From the NCBI GenBank assembly GCA_933228675.1, contig OW121741.1, positions 41,340,580 through 41,404,579 on the forward strand: DNA of 64,000 bases, given 5' to 3'. The notes beneath the pieces are model-generated. The model did no database searches. It saw only the letters and a list, made by a program, of their open reading frames with translations, and was not told the DNA's origin. The position numbers were made by a program, and so were the translations under genes. Origin of the DNA: Stomorhina lunata. Its lineage: Eukaryota; Arthropoda; Insecta; Diptera; Rhiniidae. This document shows positions 1 through 11,214 of this stretch, piece by piece (the first letter of the stretch is position 1; every line of letters starts with the position of its first letter).

Positions 1-83
1 TGTTGTAATAATGTCTGGGAGTGGGAACTATTTATGGATAATAATGGAGTACAAATTGTAAATAGGCTCATTTAACTTTTAAG

Positions 84-289
84 CTGAACGTGTGGGCACA
101 AGATTCATTGATATGGTCATTAAATCGACAAAATTCCCAGTTGTTTATGACAGATTTGTTATAAAAGATAAAATGTATGGGAGAATTCGTAATCAAAACA
201 AATATAAGACCGTGGAAACTGATAAGGTGGCCGACGAGAAGGGAGACGAAAAATCTGATAGCACTTCAAATATATCCTTTCCACTTTAA
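84..289 (+). CDS. Candidate terminal exon of an unrecognised host gene
   Basis: An open frame of about 67 codons runs from just after a TTTTAAG (possible 3' splice acceptor, AG at 82-83) to a TAA at 287-289. An in-frame stop lies at 80-82, so the exon would have to begin at about 84; the only upstream start inside it is a GTG, which argues for a spliced exon and not a whole gene. The predicted C-terminus has a basic middle (RIRNQNKYK) and an acidic, serine-rich end (DEKGDEKSDSTSN). Codon use (GTG GCC GAC GAG AAG GGA) looks more coding-like than the surrounding A/T-rich sequence. A polyadenylation signal follows within 20 bases. I do not recognise the family, and the rest of the gene would lie left of the window. 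It could still be a chance ORF. Confidence 0.35.
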
Positions 290-307
290 GCTAAATCCAT
301 ATCTGTA

Positions 308-313
308 AATAAA
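308..313 (+). promoter_or_regulatory. AATAAA polyadenylation signal
   Basis: A canonical AATAAA lies 18 bases after the stop codon of the candidate terminal exon. In such AT-rich DNA the hexamer is common by chance, so it only supports the exon call weakly. The sequence from here to about 600 is AT-rich and shows nothing else. Confidence 0.3.
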
Positions 314-599
314 AAACTTAACAAAAACAATTCGTTTCGTTAATTACAATTTCGCTAAAAAATGGCCATAATTCCTTTAAAACTACGAAATATTGTTAAA
401 AATGTAGTAGTTTTTCGTAAAAAAATCTACACATAAAATTATTTAAATATACCTTTCTCTAATTTGGTAAGTGAAAAAAATATATGTATTCGAAAAGATA
501 ACTATAGAAAATATAGATTGTTTTAACCAAATTATTTTTGTTACATCAATAATATTTCGTTAATTAATTTGGAAAAGTTGATTGGGTTAAAAAATTCAC

Positions 600-813
600 A
601 AGCAGACTTTAGCTTTTATTACAATTTTTTATAATAGGAAATTTTTTAAAAATTAATTTTTTTATAGAAAGTTTTTTTTTAAATTACTTATTTTTGTACA
701 ATTTTTTTTTAATTTCTTATTCTTATAGGCAATTTTTTAAAAATTTCTTATTAATAAGATTTCTTATTTTCATATGAATTTAAAAAAAATCCATTTTTTT
801 TAGGAATATTTTT
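600..813. repeat. Degenerate minisatellite related to the 29-bp array, left part
   Basis: Irregular repeats of about 30 bp alternate GGAAATTTTT(T/C)AAAAA with TTTCTTATTTTTATA. They resemble the clean 29-bp unit at 12.7 kb but carry many substitutions and length changes. The array resumes at 1613 after a HINE-A insertion, so it is older than that insertion. Confidence 0.6.
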
Positions 814-1612
814 TATACCCTTCACCACCATAGGTGGAAAGGGTATATTGGGTTTGTGCTGATGTTTGTAACGTATAAAAATATTGGTCTGAGACCTACC
901 TTTTAGTATACCAATCGACTTAGAATCACTCCCTGAGTTGTTTTAACGATGTCCGTCCGGCTGGCTGGCCGGTTATCCATGTAAGCTTGTTATCACTCTA
1001 CAGGTCGTAACTTTAAAGATAATTTGATGAAATTTGGCACAGGTTATTATTTTGGTCCAAGGACGATCTCTATACTTTTTGAGAGAAATCGGATTACTAT
1101 TTCGAGTACCTCCCATAGGGATGCCTTCCCGGAATAGAGTTTTTGGTTATTTATAGCCACAAATTTAGTTGTATTTTAATAATATTCAGCACAAATATTG
1201 CTTATCATAACCTTAATTAGTGTTCCTAATTTTGTAGAAATCGGCCCATATTTGACCATACCTCCCATACAAGACACATTCCCAAAAGACGTTTATATAC
1301 ACATAAAAGCACAAAAACGTTAATAACTCTAAAGATAAATGCATTTGATTACTTAAACTTTGTACAGATAAATATTTTATAAATATATAACAATAATCAA
1401 AATTTGGTAACAATCGGTCCACAATTGACCCTAGCTCCCATATCAGGCTCTTAGCCGGAAATGATATAAATCTCGAAATTTTGAAAAAATAGCACATAGT
1501 ATATGTATGCATGTCTCTAAGACTTAAGGAAAACTTTTTTAATTGTTGGTCCATATTTGGCCTTAGGGTATTATATAGTCGGGCTTGACCGACTATAGCT
1601 TTTCTTACTTGT
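814..1612 (+). mobile_element. HINE-A element (INE-1/DINE-1-like), near complete
   Basis: Starts with TATACCCTTCACCACC, whose reverse complement motif (GGTGGAAAGGGTATA) follows at once, and ends with the hairpin GTCGGGCTTGACCGAC followed by TATAGC and CTTACTTGTT. A short GTCC-rich stretch lies near 948-975. This is the layout known for Helentron-associated INE-1/DINE-1/mini-me elements in flies. No protein is encoded; the 113-residue frame on the minus strand at 1213-1554 is a by-product of the repeat. It is inserted in a decayed minisatellite. Confidence 0.65.
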
Positions 1613-2370
1613 TTTTTTATTAAAAAATGTATAGAACATTTTTTAACAATTTCTTATTTCCTATTTTTAGAGGAAATTTTTATCTTAGATTTTTCAAAAA
1701 TTTCCTATTTTAGATTTTTCAAAAATTTTTCATTATCTCAGGAAAATTTTTAAAAATTTGCTATTTTTATAGGAAATTTTTCAACATTTTTCAAAAATTG
1801 ACTATACTTTTAATAACGTTTTTAATAATTTTATAGGAAACTTTTCAAAAATTTCCTTTTTTTAGTGGAAATTTTTTATTTGTATAAGAAAAAATGTCCT
1901 ATAAAAATTTGTCAAAAATTAACAATTTTAAATTTTTTAAAAAGTACTTATTTTTCTATTTTACATCCTATTTTATATGAAAGTTTTCAAAAATTTCATA
2001 TTTTTATAGAAAAAATTTCCTACTTTTAGATTTTTCTAAAATTTCCTTTTCTTTTAGGAAACTTTTTAAAAATTTCCTATTTTAAAAGGATTTTTTTTTT
2101 TAAATTCCATATATTTAGAGAAAATTTTTCGAAAATTTTCTATTTTCAGAAGAAATTTTCAAAATTTCCTATTTGTAGAGGAATTTTTTCAGAAATTTAA
2201 TTTTTTATAGAAAAATTTGTAAAAATTTCCTATTTTTAGATTTTTCAAAAATTTCGTATTTTTATTGCAAACTTTTCAAAAATGTCTGTTTTTTATTAGA
2301 CCTTTATAAAAATTTCCTGTTTTCAGATTTTTTTTAAAATTTTCTATTATTAAATTTTTCAAATTTCCTG
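1613..2370. repeat. Degenerate minisatellite, right part
   Basis: Continuation of the array at 600-813, with units built of AAATTTCCTATTTTTA and GGAAATTTTTCAAAAA. Unit length varies around 29-31 bp and many units are partly deleted. There is no open frame or other structure. Confidence 0.6.
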
Positions 2371-2379
2371 CTTTTATGA

Positions 2380-2640
2380 ACAGTCGTCAGTCAACCGCCA
2401 AACAACCATCAATCAATCGTTAAAAAGTCATCAAACTACTGTCATAAGATGGCTAGTTAATCATGAAACAATTATCAAACAATCATTAAAAATCTTCAAA
2501 CAGTCATCAGTCAATCAATCATCAAACAATCGTCAAACAACCATCAAATAATCATGAAAATTCTTCAAACAATCGTCAGTCAAACTATTATCAAACACCA
2601 ATATTCGAGCATCCGTTTTCCTATTTTGGATAAATCAAAA
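2380..2640 (+). repeat. Dispersed repeat rich in CAATCATCAAACA motifs, copy 1
   Basis: An imperfect run of about 10-14-base motifs such as CAATCATCAAACA and CAACCATCAA, then CCAATATTCGAGCATCCG and GGATAAATCAA. The whole stretch reappears on the other strand at about 58735-59025 in the same order, so it is one dispersed repeat and not independent simple sequence. No coding potential was seen. Confidence 0.6.
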
Positions 2641-2664
2641 AAAGAGGTAGTAAAAGAGGGCATG

Positions 2665-2920
2665 GTAAATTTTTCCGATTTTGCCCGATTTTAATACCAA
2701 AAATTTCCAAAAAAAAGGAAGAATATTTGTCACAAAGTTCTATATCTTTTGTTAAGGGTTTATCGTGTCGACAACAGACAGACGGACATCGCTTAATCGT
2801 CTTAGAATTTCATAAGGATTCAGAATATACTTTAATTTTGGGTTTTGAGCCAATATTAAGGTAATTAGAAACGGAATGATAATCACAATATACCCCACAT
2901 TCGTTTTGATGGTGGGTATA
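2665..2920 (-). mobile_element. HINE-B 5' fragment, inverted
   Basis: Reads on the minus strand as the HINE-B 5' end: TATACCCACCATCAAAA, the stretch with cagtctgt-type motifs, 'atcgcttaatcgtcttagaa', then 'aatttttggtattaaaatcg'. It is truncated after about 250 bp. Confidence 0.6.
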
Positions 2921-4724
2921 AAAACAGTAGAGCCATTTTGGATGAAAATTATTTAAATGTTGTCTGTTATCTCGAATCATAAAAGGCAACCCTTGTATTA
3001 ATAAATTGTATTACCGTGACGAGTAGTTTACACAGTGTAAAATAGACTTTAAATAAAATTGGCTAAATTAATAACATTTTGGCCAATATCCATGTTTAAG
3101 TTCATGTGCAACTTTCAGGCATGCAACATTTGTATGCATTTACATACCAACAGACAATTTGTATATTGTACGAGTATGTCAAATATGTATGAATGTATGT
3201 ATGTAATTGAGAGTATTTGAAAACATAATACCACCAGATATGTATATATAATTTTCATATTCGTATACACTTATATAAATACATACATTCGCAAATATGA
3301 ATGTTGTATATATGTAAGTATTTCAAGGTACACAAAATGTTGCATAATATCTGAGGCATATTCATATGAATGAAATTGATGTTGTTTTTGTTGTTATAGT
3401 TAAATATTGTGTTCTTTTTTTTCTGTGTCATCAACATCAAGCCAATTTCATTGGCATCATGCTGAGGTTTATTCCACAAAATCATTTCATACAAAATTCT
3501 ACATATGCATGAGTGTTTACACTGATAGGACAAAAGTGTTCAGACACTCATGAGTGCAATTGGATCTTATAAATAAAGTTATATCAAAATAATAAATCTT
3601 GATATAACTTTATCTATACTTAATGGGAAACTTCACATTTTCTTGAGAAAATTCACCGTCTGTTAGCTTTTGTCACTGACTGTTTACATGTACAAATCAA
3701 GTCTTTGAATATGTATGTATTTGTATATTTTCTCATATTATACGTGTATTTAACGTTAAAACCACATTTTCCTTTTTGTTTTACATTTTTAATGATCCTT
3801 AAAATCAGTATCTTTTGTCTTTTTATTTTATTAAACAAATTTATTGTAATTGCCATGATAAATTAAAGATTTTAAATGATGCCACAGACATGATTCTGAT
3901 GTTGATATTTTTCTTGTCGTTCTGTGTCGCTTTTTGCAGAAAACGATACAATTTAAATGAATAAATTTAATAGTTGTTTACACACATTCGATTCGATACT
4001 TTACGTATCTTTATTTTACTTCTTCTTGTCTTCAGACTCATAACGAACAAATTTACTCTTGTTCGTTTGTGTGTAAAAACAAATTTTTACGTTTTTTAAG
4101 TCAATTTATTTTTACACATTTAAATATACTCGTACATATGAGCAGTTGTTATGTGAACATCTCGGTAATAAATTTTGTATTGTACGAGTTTCTTTGAAGA
4201 AAATATAATATTTACAAATTCTGGTTAAGTCACAACCATATCGAAGCCAATCTTCGCAAAAGAAGAAATTCAGATAATAAAAAAATTTAAAGAATTCGTA
4301 CTTTTAATTGCCTCAGAAATTTTTGTTATTCCAGACACCTACGTAGCTACGTACTCACATTTATATGCTTCTATGATATCCTTTGATGACAAAGGACAAT
4401 TACCGAAACAAAATTAATTGCCCATGAAAATTTTTATCTGATTTCAATAAAAGATGATATTTTCTATGACATTATCGAGCCATTTTTAGCTTAAAGACTT
4501 TCCTGTTTAAAATATAGCTTCTCAAATCTGCAAAATCTTTTTGAATAGCTTCCTTTGCATTTCCTTAACTATTGGCAGATCTAAATCAATCGTTTAACCA
4601 TGTTATAGAAGTCCACAATGAGCAAGTCATTGGAAAGGACTCATTTGTTTAAATCGATAGTTGATCTGAAGTATAAATATATCTGGTGAAAAATCTTTCA
4701 AAACTTGGCGCATGAAATTCTAAA
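2921..4724. other. AT-rich sequence without a recognised gene
   Basis: No convincing coding region on either strand. It includes a short TATG/TGTA-rich stretch near 3180-3300 and an imperfect inverted repeat of TTATAAATAAAGTTATATC type near 3570-3610. The small open frames here have no recognisable motifs. Confidence 0.5.
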
Positions 4725-4790
4725 ATATGCTCGGCCTTTGACCTAAACAGGTTGTAAGGCCATTTAAGTAAGTAGGTAAGTATTCAGAGC
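4725..4790 (+). repeat. Short dispersed repeat shared with 59.03 kb
   Basis: Contains CCTTTGACCTAAACAGGTT and CATTTAAGTAAG. A diverged copy in the same orientation lies at 59035-59090. There it directly follows the CAATCATC-rich repeat, which suggests both are parts of one longer element. Confidence 0.45.
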
Positions 4791-5220
4791 CAATTGGTAG
4801 GTGTCAGACTAACATTGTTTTACATTAAACATCACTACAAACCCAATAAACCCTTCCCCTTAAATAAGACAATCCATTTGGGAAGAATAAAAAAATATTT
4901 TTTATAACTACCATCAAAAAGAATGGGGGGTATATTGAGATTGTCATTACGTTTGTAATGTCCTTAATATTGGCTCAAAAACCAAAATTGAGTATAGCAT
5001 ATTCAGAATCCTTATGAAATTCCAAGACGATTAAGCGATCTCCGTCTCTCTGTTGTCGGCATGATAAAACCTTAACGTAACGATGTAGGTCACTGAAATT
5101 TGGAACACATATTCTTCATTTCTTGAAAAATTTTGGTATTGAAATTGGGCCAAATCGGTACACATTTGACCATAACTCCCGTATAACCTCGTCTAGGCTT
5201 ATTGTTTATTTGAAAATAAA

Positions 5221-5875
5221 CCCAGCAAAACTTTTCATTACCAAATAATGAGTTAAGCAGCTAAACTATTGAACACGAACTACTTACTCAATCAATGTTT
5301 AAGTCATTACAATAACATGGGGGTGAAATTGGAGGCAAGTACTTAAGAATTGCAGAAAAGTAATGACTTGGGTAAGCAATTGGAAAACAACAACACTTCA
5401 TAGCAATTGTTTTTTCCAAGAGTGGGTTACTAGCCCGTCGTCCTGACCCATTTTTATCGATTTTATGGGACAACTCTCTGAACATGTTAGCTGACTACAT
5501 TAAGGGGTGTTAAACTAGTACCTCTGGTGGTACCACCATCAGTGTCCACAGTTGAGATGAAGGATGAAACAGATAAGTTTTATTCACTAAGTTAAGACCA
5601 ATCAGAACCGTGTTTGGTATAATCAAAATTGACTCATGATGGTATTTTTTATTACCGTGAGTTAGTTTTCTAAAATTTTTTTTACAGAAGGTAATGTTTA
5701 AGATCTGAAAATTCAAAAATCATTTAAAAACAAAAAAATTAAAAAAATTGGTGGTCTTGGTTTGATTTGATTAAAGTACTTTTGTTAAAACTTATTAGTT
5801 ATTCGGAGGGTATGTTGTAGTCATTACAAGGTAACCAGTTACGAGAGTACTTGCCATTACCAAAGGTTTGCTGGG
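5221..5875. mobile_element. MITE with CCCAGCAAA ends
   Basis: The left end CCCAGCAAAACTTT and right end AAAGGTTTGCTGGG are inverted copies of each other. The flanks match uninterrupted HINE-B copies (for example near 20255: GTTAATAAATGACAAATT), so the 655-bp insert is precisely bounded. Comparison with that empty site leaves only about 2 bp duplicated (AA), so the superfamily is uncertain. Inside are pairs of AAGTAATGAC/GTCATTAC-type motifs; no transposase is present. Confidence 0.6.
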
Positions 5876-5901
5876 AATGACAAATTATAATAGCTATGAT
5901 A

Positions 5902-5903
<2 letters not shown>

Positions 5904-5980
<77 letters not shown>
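5904..5980. repeat. (TA)n microsatellite, about 38 units
   Basis: Uninterrupted TA repeats inside the HINE-B copy. (TA)n and (GTCY)n tracts are the two microsatellite types reported for mini-me/INE-1-type elements of flies. The tract gives a false 'YIYIYI' open frame. Confidence 0.9.
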
Positions 5981-5981
<1 letters not shown>

Positions 5982-6421
5982 CATATATATGTATATATAT
6001 ATAATTGTATATATTGTATATACAAGTTTTACATAAGTACTAGGCAGGGTATAAAATTTCATTCAATTCGGTTCACATTTAACCATAGCTCAAATAACTT
6101 ACGGGAACAGATAAACCTAAATACACTTAAATGCCAATAAATGTTCCACTATAATAGCTTTGGCCACTAAACTTAGCACAAGGAAGTCTTATGTCAGTGC
6201 CAACCAGTGTCACAATCGGTCACCATTTGACTATACCTCCCATATTACTTACGGAAACACAAAAATACAAAAAGAAAAGGGGGTTTATGTCCGTCTGTCG
6301 GTCAGATAAAAGCGCGATAGCGACTTTACAAAAGGGGCTAGAGGAACATAATTTTACAAAAGTATTTTGTGTTGAAAATGGACGAAACCGGTTCACATTT
6401 AGTTAGACCTCTCATATAACG

Positions 6422-8580
6422 GGGTCGAGTTCTCTGATTTCGTTAGAGCACAATCCAAAGTAGTAACGATAGAACAGTGTGACGCTGTGGATCAATATAG
6501 TTGGATTCCCTACTGTCACCAATGGGCACTTTTGCTCTCTCTTGTACTCGGTAGAAAAGCTCCAAAAAAGACTTTGAAGCACCGGTGTACCATAAGAGTT
6601 GTGTTCCATTTTCCGTCGGATATAGATGGTGTAAATAGTACGGAGATCAGATGAAGTGGAGTATCTTTTACACCGCTTTAAAAAACCGAGGCACTTGAAT
6701 GCTTCTTTCGACACTTGTGATAATCATGTTAGAAATACGTCAAGGGGTTAATACAAATGAAGAAACATACAACATTGAGTTTTCCTCGCATTAAAATCAA
6801 CTCTAGTCGCATGATCCCATTCTGAAACTGTTTCTAAAACGCGGTTTAATAGTTCATTGATGTTTTGTCTCAGAGCGAAAATTCAATCATGGACCAGAGA
6901 TTGAATGAGTATTTATGTTACTATCATCTGCAAAGGAGTAGATAGGAATTTTGACATAAAAGGTCATTTATAAAGATAATAAATACAGTAGGAGATAAAA
7001 CAGAGCCTTGCGGTACTCCTGAATCAATCTTGAACTCCCATCTATAATGACTCTTAAGGTGCGATCTCTGAGGATACTCGATATAAATCGAGAAAAGTTA
7101 TTAACGATACCAAAAGAAATAAGTTTTGACAGAAGTGCTCCGTGCCACATTCTATCAAATGCCTTGGAAATATCCAGAGCCACAACTTTACTTTCGTCTA
7201 AACGGTGTATTGATTGACACCATTTCTCCGATAGGAAGCCTAGCAGATCCCGTAGAGCGTCGCCTACGAAAACCCTACATTCGGTAGCTTAGTAGGTTGT
7301 ACGATTCCAGATATTTAACAAGATGGTGGTTCACCATACTCTCCCTAACTTTAGAAAGTGCAGAACAAATTGATGTTGGACGGTTATTTTCAGGGTTGTT
7401 AGCCTCACATTAACAAACTTTCAACACTGAGGAAATTGAATGGCAATACCAGTGCAGGAATACCATCCGGTTCTGGAGACTTGTTTATGTTGAGATCCGC
7501 TAAGACCCGTTTGGCATAGTTACTGATACTCTTTCCAGCTCGGGCAGAGGTTGAATCTTCTGGCAAGCCAGAATTACTTGAATATTTGACCATTCTCTAA
7601 AAAAGAAAAAATTGTAGAACTAGCATTATTCTAAACTCGTTTAGCGAACTACCAGAAACTCTTAATTCTCCGAGGAGAGCAATATTTTTGTACGAATACT
7701 TGGATACATGTCTTGTCTGTTTGCGTTGCAAATCAGTTACTGGATTTTGGTTATTACGCAAGTTTCTGAAAGCAACCTCTCGGGATCTGACTGCATGTTT
7801 ACAAGTCTGAGTCGGCCAAGTTTTCAACATAGGTTTGATCGAAATATTTTTGCCGGGATGAACATTCTCATTCCCATCCTAATAATGTGAGACCATTTCC
7901 GTCGAGGCACAGACATTATTGTCAAGGAAACAAAGTTTCCAGTTGAAGTGCCTACCAAAATCGTTGAGCTCAGCCCAACAACCTTTTTCGTATAAGAAAG
8001 TTAAACTTTTCGTGGCTGTTTGTGAAACATTACAAAACGCAGATAATGAAAAAGAGTCGAAACCCGGATCGAAGTTTCCAAGAGGTGCAAGAACCTTGAT
8101 CTCATACTTGTCAGAGTGTGAAGTCAGAAAAAGGTCAAGGGCGTTTTGTTGATGCTCTTTAACACATGGAATATGTGTTGGTTCTTCATCAGTTGCGCTA
8201 GGTGATTATGCCCGGCAAATAGCTTAACATATTGGTAATCAGAAGTTGTGTGGCTCGAATGGCAAAGCCAAGATCCAGCAATTACGATTTCACCGTTCGG
8301 ACTCTCGAGGATCTTCGATATTGAGTTGGAAAGTCCGATAGCAAAGCCCGCTAGCGCTGTATCCCTAACCTCTTCTGTAAAGAAATCAGATGTGCACCCG
8401 AATTTGTGTTTAACCTATAGGTAACATGCATGCCAAATGATTGCCGGCATTGGTATGCAACTTTATTGCGAATGTACATTGCAACGCCCCTATGAAAATT
8501 AAAAAGAGATGCGAAGTGATACCCAGGTATTTGAGAATCCAGAGAGTCAATGTGTACTAAGCTCACAGTTTAAATAAAGT
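6422..8580 (-). pseudogene. CR1-like non-LTR retrotransposon remnant (endonuclease + RT)
   Basis: Read on the minus strand from right to left. 8566-8350 encodes part of an AP-type endonuclease (IPGYHFASLFNFHRGVAMYI). 8100-7910 encodes the later endonuclease region. 7590-7405 has an RT finger region (NINKSPEPDGIPA). 7183-7120 has RT motif A (ALDISKAFDRMWH), then a GVPQGSVLSP motif in a shifted frame near 7000, FADDS near 6925, and a C-terminal domain (KCLGFLKRCKRYSTSSDL) at 6714-6412. Several frameshifts and deletions break it, so no product is expected. CR1 assignment rests on the remembered appearance of fly CR1 elements. A second, better preserved copy lies at 54.4-55.8 kb. Confidence 0.75.
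6733..6751 (-). repeat. Piggyback-type end motif matching the 29.6-kb MITE
   Basis: AAATACGTCAAGGGGTTAA is identical to the right end of the TTAA-flanked MITE at 29593-29813. No partner end is visible nearby, so this may be a solo or mostly deleted copy inside the CR1 remnant. Confidence 0.4.
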
Positions 8581-8850
8581 CAGTGAAACAACTTTTATTA
8601 CCAGGCTTAGATAAGAGTTACTGGAGCGATACTTTTGTCTCTAAATAACTGAAGGATAGAATTGGAAAGATCTGCTATTAAAGATCTAGGTATTAAATTC
8701 AGATTAGTTTTTGTTAAAGTATTGAAGAAAATATTTAACAGTCTAATATTCGGAAAGCAGACTCAAGAAGATATGGAAATGTATGTCCCAAAAGAGGTTA
8801 TTTTTGAAATGGAAACAACTCCCCTGAACATCTATTTATGTCTCTTGATA

Positions 8851-9991
8851 AAATGGTTCGGAAACTTCTTAGCCTACCAATGAAAGAGAATAGTTAGTTT
8901 TTCAAAAATATTTTTATTTTTCAATATAGTCTCCTGAAACTTCAATACACTTAGTCTAACGCTTTTCTAGCAATTCTATTCCTTGATTAAAATAGTTTTC
9001 CTCAAGGTCTTCAAAATAGTGGTTTACAGCTGTAATTGCATCTTCATTTGAGGTAAAACGCTTGCTAGCAAGGAATTTTTTTAGATTTGGGAACAGGTAA
9101 AAGTCACTGGGAGCTAAATCAGGAGAATAAGGTGGGTGGTCAAGCAACTCGTGCTTTAATTCGTTGATTTTAGCCATCGTTTAAACACTCTTGTGCTCAG
9201 GTGCGTTATCTTGATGAAAAATTATTTTTTTGTGTTGTAAGCCAGGACGTTTTTCTCGAATTTGTACATTTAATTGATCCAAAAGGTTGCAATAGTTCTC
9301 TGAATTTATTGTTTTACCCTTTTGCAGATAGTCAATCAATAAAATACTTTTGAAGTAACAACCGTTGCCATAACCTTACCAGCCGATTGAATTGCTTTTG
9401 CCTTCTTTGGGGCACTTCCTCCAGCTTCAGTCCATTGTGGACTGATTGGTGGATCCATGTCTCATTAACAGTTATGAAACGACGCTTAAAATCCTTTTTA
9501 TTTCGCTTAAAACGATCCAAACAAGCTTGAGAAATGTTCATTCTTATGCATTTTTGGTCGACTGTTAGTAATCTTGCAGAAAGCTTTTTCATCTGTAGTT
9601 CTTCATGCAAAATGAAATGGACTCGATCATTTGAAATGCCCATGATATTAGCTATTTCACGCACTTTTATTCGTCGATCATTTAATACCATATCATGCAC
9701 TTTTGCATATGAAGGAGCACTTTCACCTAACACATTCACCAAATCATTATAAATTTCTTGTCCCGATAAACCCTTTTTATGAAAATATTTAATGACACCA
9801 CGTATTTCTAATTTTTTTCATTGCAAAAAAATAGCGGATGCGTCTTTTGTGAGCACCTGTTTCTATATGAAGGAGTTACCAGATCGTAACAAAATTTAAC
9901 ATGTGTTTATAGCAGAGATGGAAGTTTCCAAAACACTTCGTTTTGTATTACCCTTTTTGTGCTAGGCTAAGGAGTTTCCGAACCGCCCTCG
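8851..9991 (-). mobile_element. Mariner-family DNA transposon (inactive)
   Basis: Flanked by TA on both sides (8849-8850 and 9992-9993). The inverted ends share GGTTCGGAAACT and CTTAGCCTA: left GGTTCGGAAACTTCTTAGCC, right the inverse of GGTTCGGAAACTCCTTAGCC. About 1.14 kb long, slightly short for a mariner, consistent with internal deletions in the transposase gene. Confidence 0.85.
8956..9840 (-). pseudogene. Mariner transposase pseudogene
   Basis: From right to left it encodes an N-terminal helix-turn-helix region (GLSGQEIYNDLVNVLGE, then DRRIKVREIANIMGIS), the first catalytic motif, the second (HQDNAP near 9215), and the C-terminal motif HPPYSPDLAPSDFYLFP at about 9140. The family needs an Asp in the first motif (T-x-D-E-T-W); here it reads TVNETWIH, an Asp-to-Asn change. 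About 30-40 residues are missing after APSYA at the start. A deletion with frameshift follows TVNETWIHQ near 9440, and a TAA interrupts the frame just after HQDNAPEHKSV near 9183. It cannot be functional. Mariner (DD34D) is clear; the subfamily is not. Confidence 0.85.
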
Positions 9992-9993
9992 TA

Positions 9994-10998
9994 AAATCAT
10001 TTACTAAATTTTAAAATTGTCCACCTAAAACCCTCAACTTATGATGGGAATTTCATTGAGTAGAAAACAATATTGAAAACAAAAATGCACTTGAATGTAA
10101 TCATTCATATTAAACCGCATCATTTTAAAAGCACTTCATTTTTGAATTTATCAGCAACGGCTTCACAATCAATATCAATAGACCAAACAAAAATATGTAA
10201 TTTATAAATTAATGAATAAATGAAAGATAGATCAAAATTTAATATATTTTTTTACACTAAAAACCGCATAATGCATTCAATGCAGAAAAACTGAAGTTGA
10301 ATGAAGAACTAATTTTAAAGGAGGCCACGAATTAGAGATAGCCTACACAAATGGATATAGCCAGACTATGACGAAATAAAATCCAAGTATTAACAAGCAT
10401 CTCAGCAAAGCTTGTGTTGGGACCACTAGAAATCACTAGGTCTGTAAAAAGACCTATGAATCTGCTACTTAGGGTAAACATAGCTCTCAATGCCCAAGAC
10501 TTGGAAAAGAGCATACGAATAATTTTTTGCTGAAATGATAATTATTTTTTATTTACTTACTTACATAATGTGAGTATCATTTATGATTTTCATAAAAAAT
10601 GAATAAGGTCTCATATTAATAGAATGTATGTATGTATATCTGTTAATCAATATGTTTAATATGCATTAAACAATTAACAAAAGTGCTTTATTTTTTAATC
10701 ATAATTACAATTCTCTATATTTAATTATTGAATTTTGATTTTTTTAATGCATTTAATTGTTTGTATTAAAATGTTTTACTCTACTTAATGTGTTACATAA
10801 CATTTTCTCTTTAACAAAATTTACTTTATAATTAACACTGTGTATAAATTTAATTAAAAATAGTTATAACAATGTATGATAATAATATTTCATAACAATT
10901 ACTATAAAAATATTTTTCCCAGACAACAATTTCCTTCCTTAAACCATAAATATTTTTAATAATGTTTACTAAGTGAACACATAATCGCAATAAACGAG
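9994..10998. other. AT-rich sequence without a recognised gene
   Basis: No motif or long frame of interest. A 60-codon frame on the minus strand at 10332-10514 lies in a slightly less AT-rich patch but matches nothing I recognise. Confidence 0.5.
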
Positions 10999-10999
10999 G

Positions 11000-11212
11000 G
11001 GTACTATTTATATTCGGCTTTGCCGAATCTTATATACACAACATCAAATTGTATTAAATATAGAACAATATCTCATATATCTACGAGGGTGCAACTAATT
11101 CAAAACGTGGACCAAATATTTGGACTAAATTCGGTTGCAGTAGCTTTATAGCTGAACATTAAAAAGTTTCTACGCGGTTTCCCTAGTATTTACTTTGCAC
11201 AAAATTTTAATC
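11000..11212 (-). mobile_element. HINE-B 3' fragment, inverted
   Basis: Carries the HINE-B 3' hairpin in diverged form (ATTCGGCTTTGCCGAAT), followed by the conserved 'ctcatatatctacgagggtg' and 'agtatttactttg' segments on the minus-strand reading. It directly abuts the HINE-A copy that starts at 11215. Confidence 0.6.
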
Positions 11213-11214
11213 TT

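Larger units (their letters stand above)
4912..6421 (+). mobile_element. HINE-B element, 3'-truncated, split by a MITE
   Basis: Starts TATAACTACCATCAAAAAG then GAATGGGGGGTATATTGAG, the HINE-B 5' module. It continues with recurring 'cacatttgaccatagctccc' type phrases. It is interrupted by a CCCAGC-ended MITE (5221-5875) and holds a 77-bp TA run. The 3' hairpin is missing; the element stops where a CR1-like LINE begins at about 6422. Not protein coding. Confidence 0.6.

Noticed and set aside
1213..1554. 113-codon minus-strand frame
   Set aside because: Lies wholly within HINE-A non-coding sequence and has no motif.
3540..3612. Inverted repeat near 3570-3610 as a MITE
   Set aside because: Only about 20 bp per arm and no target duplication or second copy seen; likely chance in A/T-rich DNA.
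5799..6062. YIYIYI frame on the minus strand
   Set aside because: Translation of the TA run in a HINE-B element.
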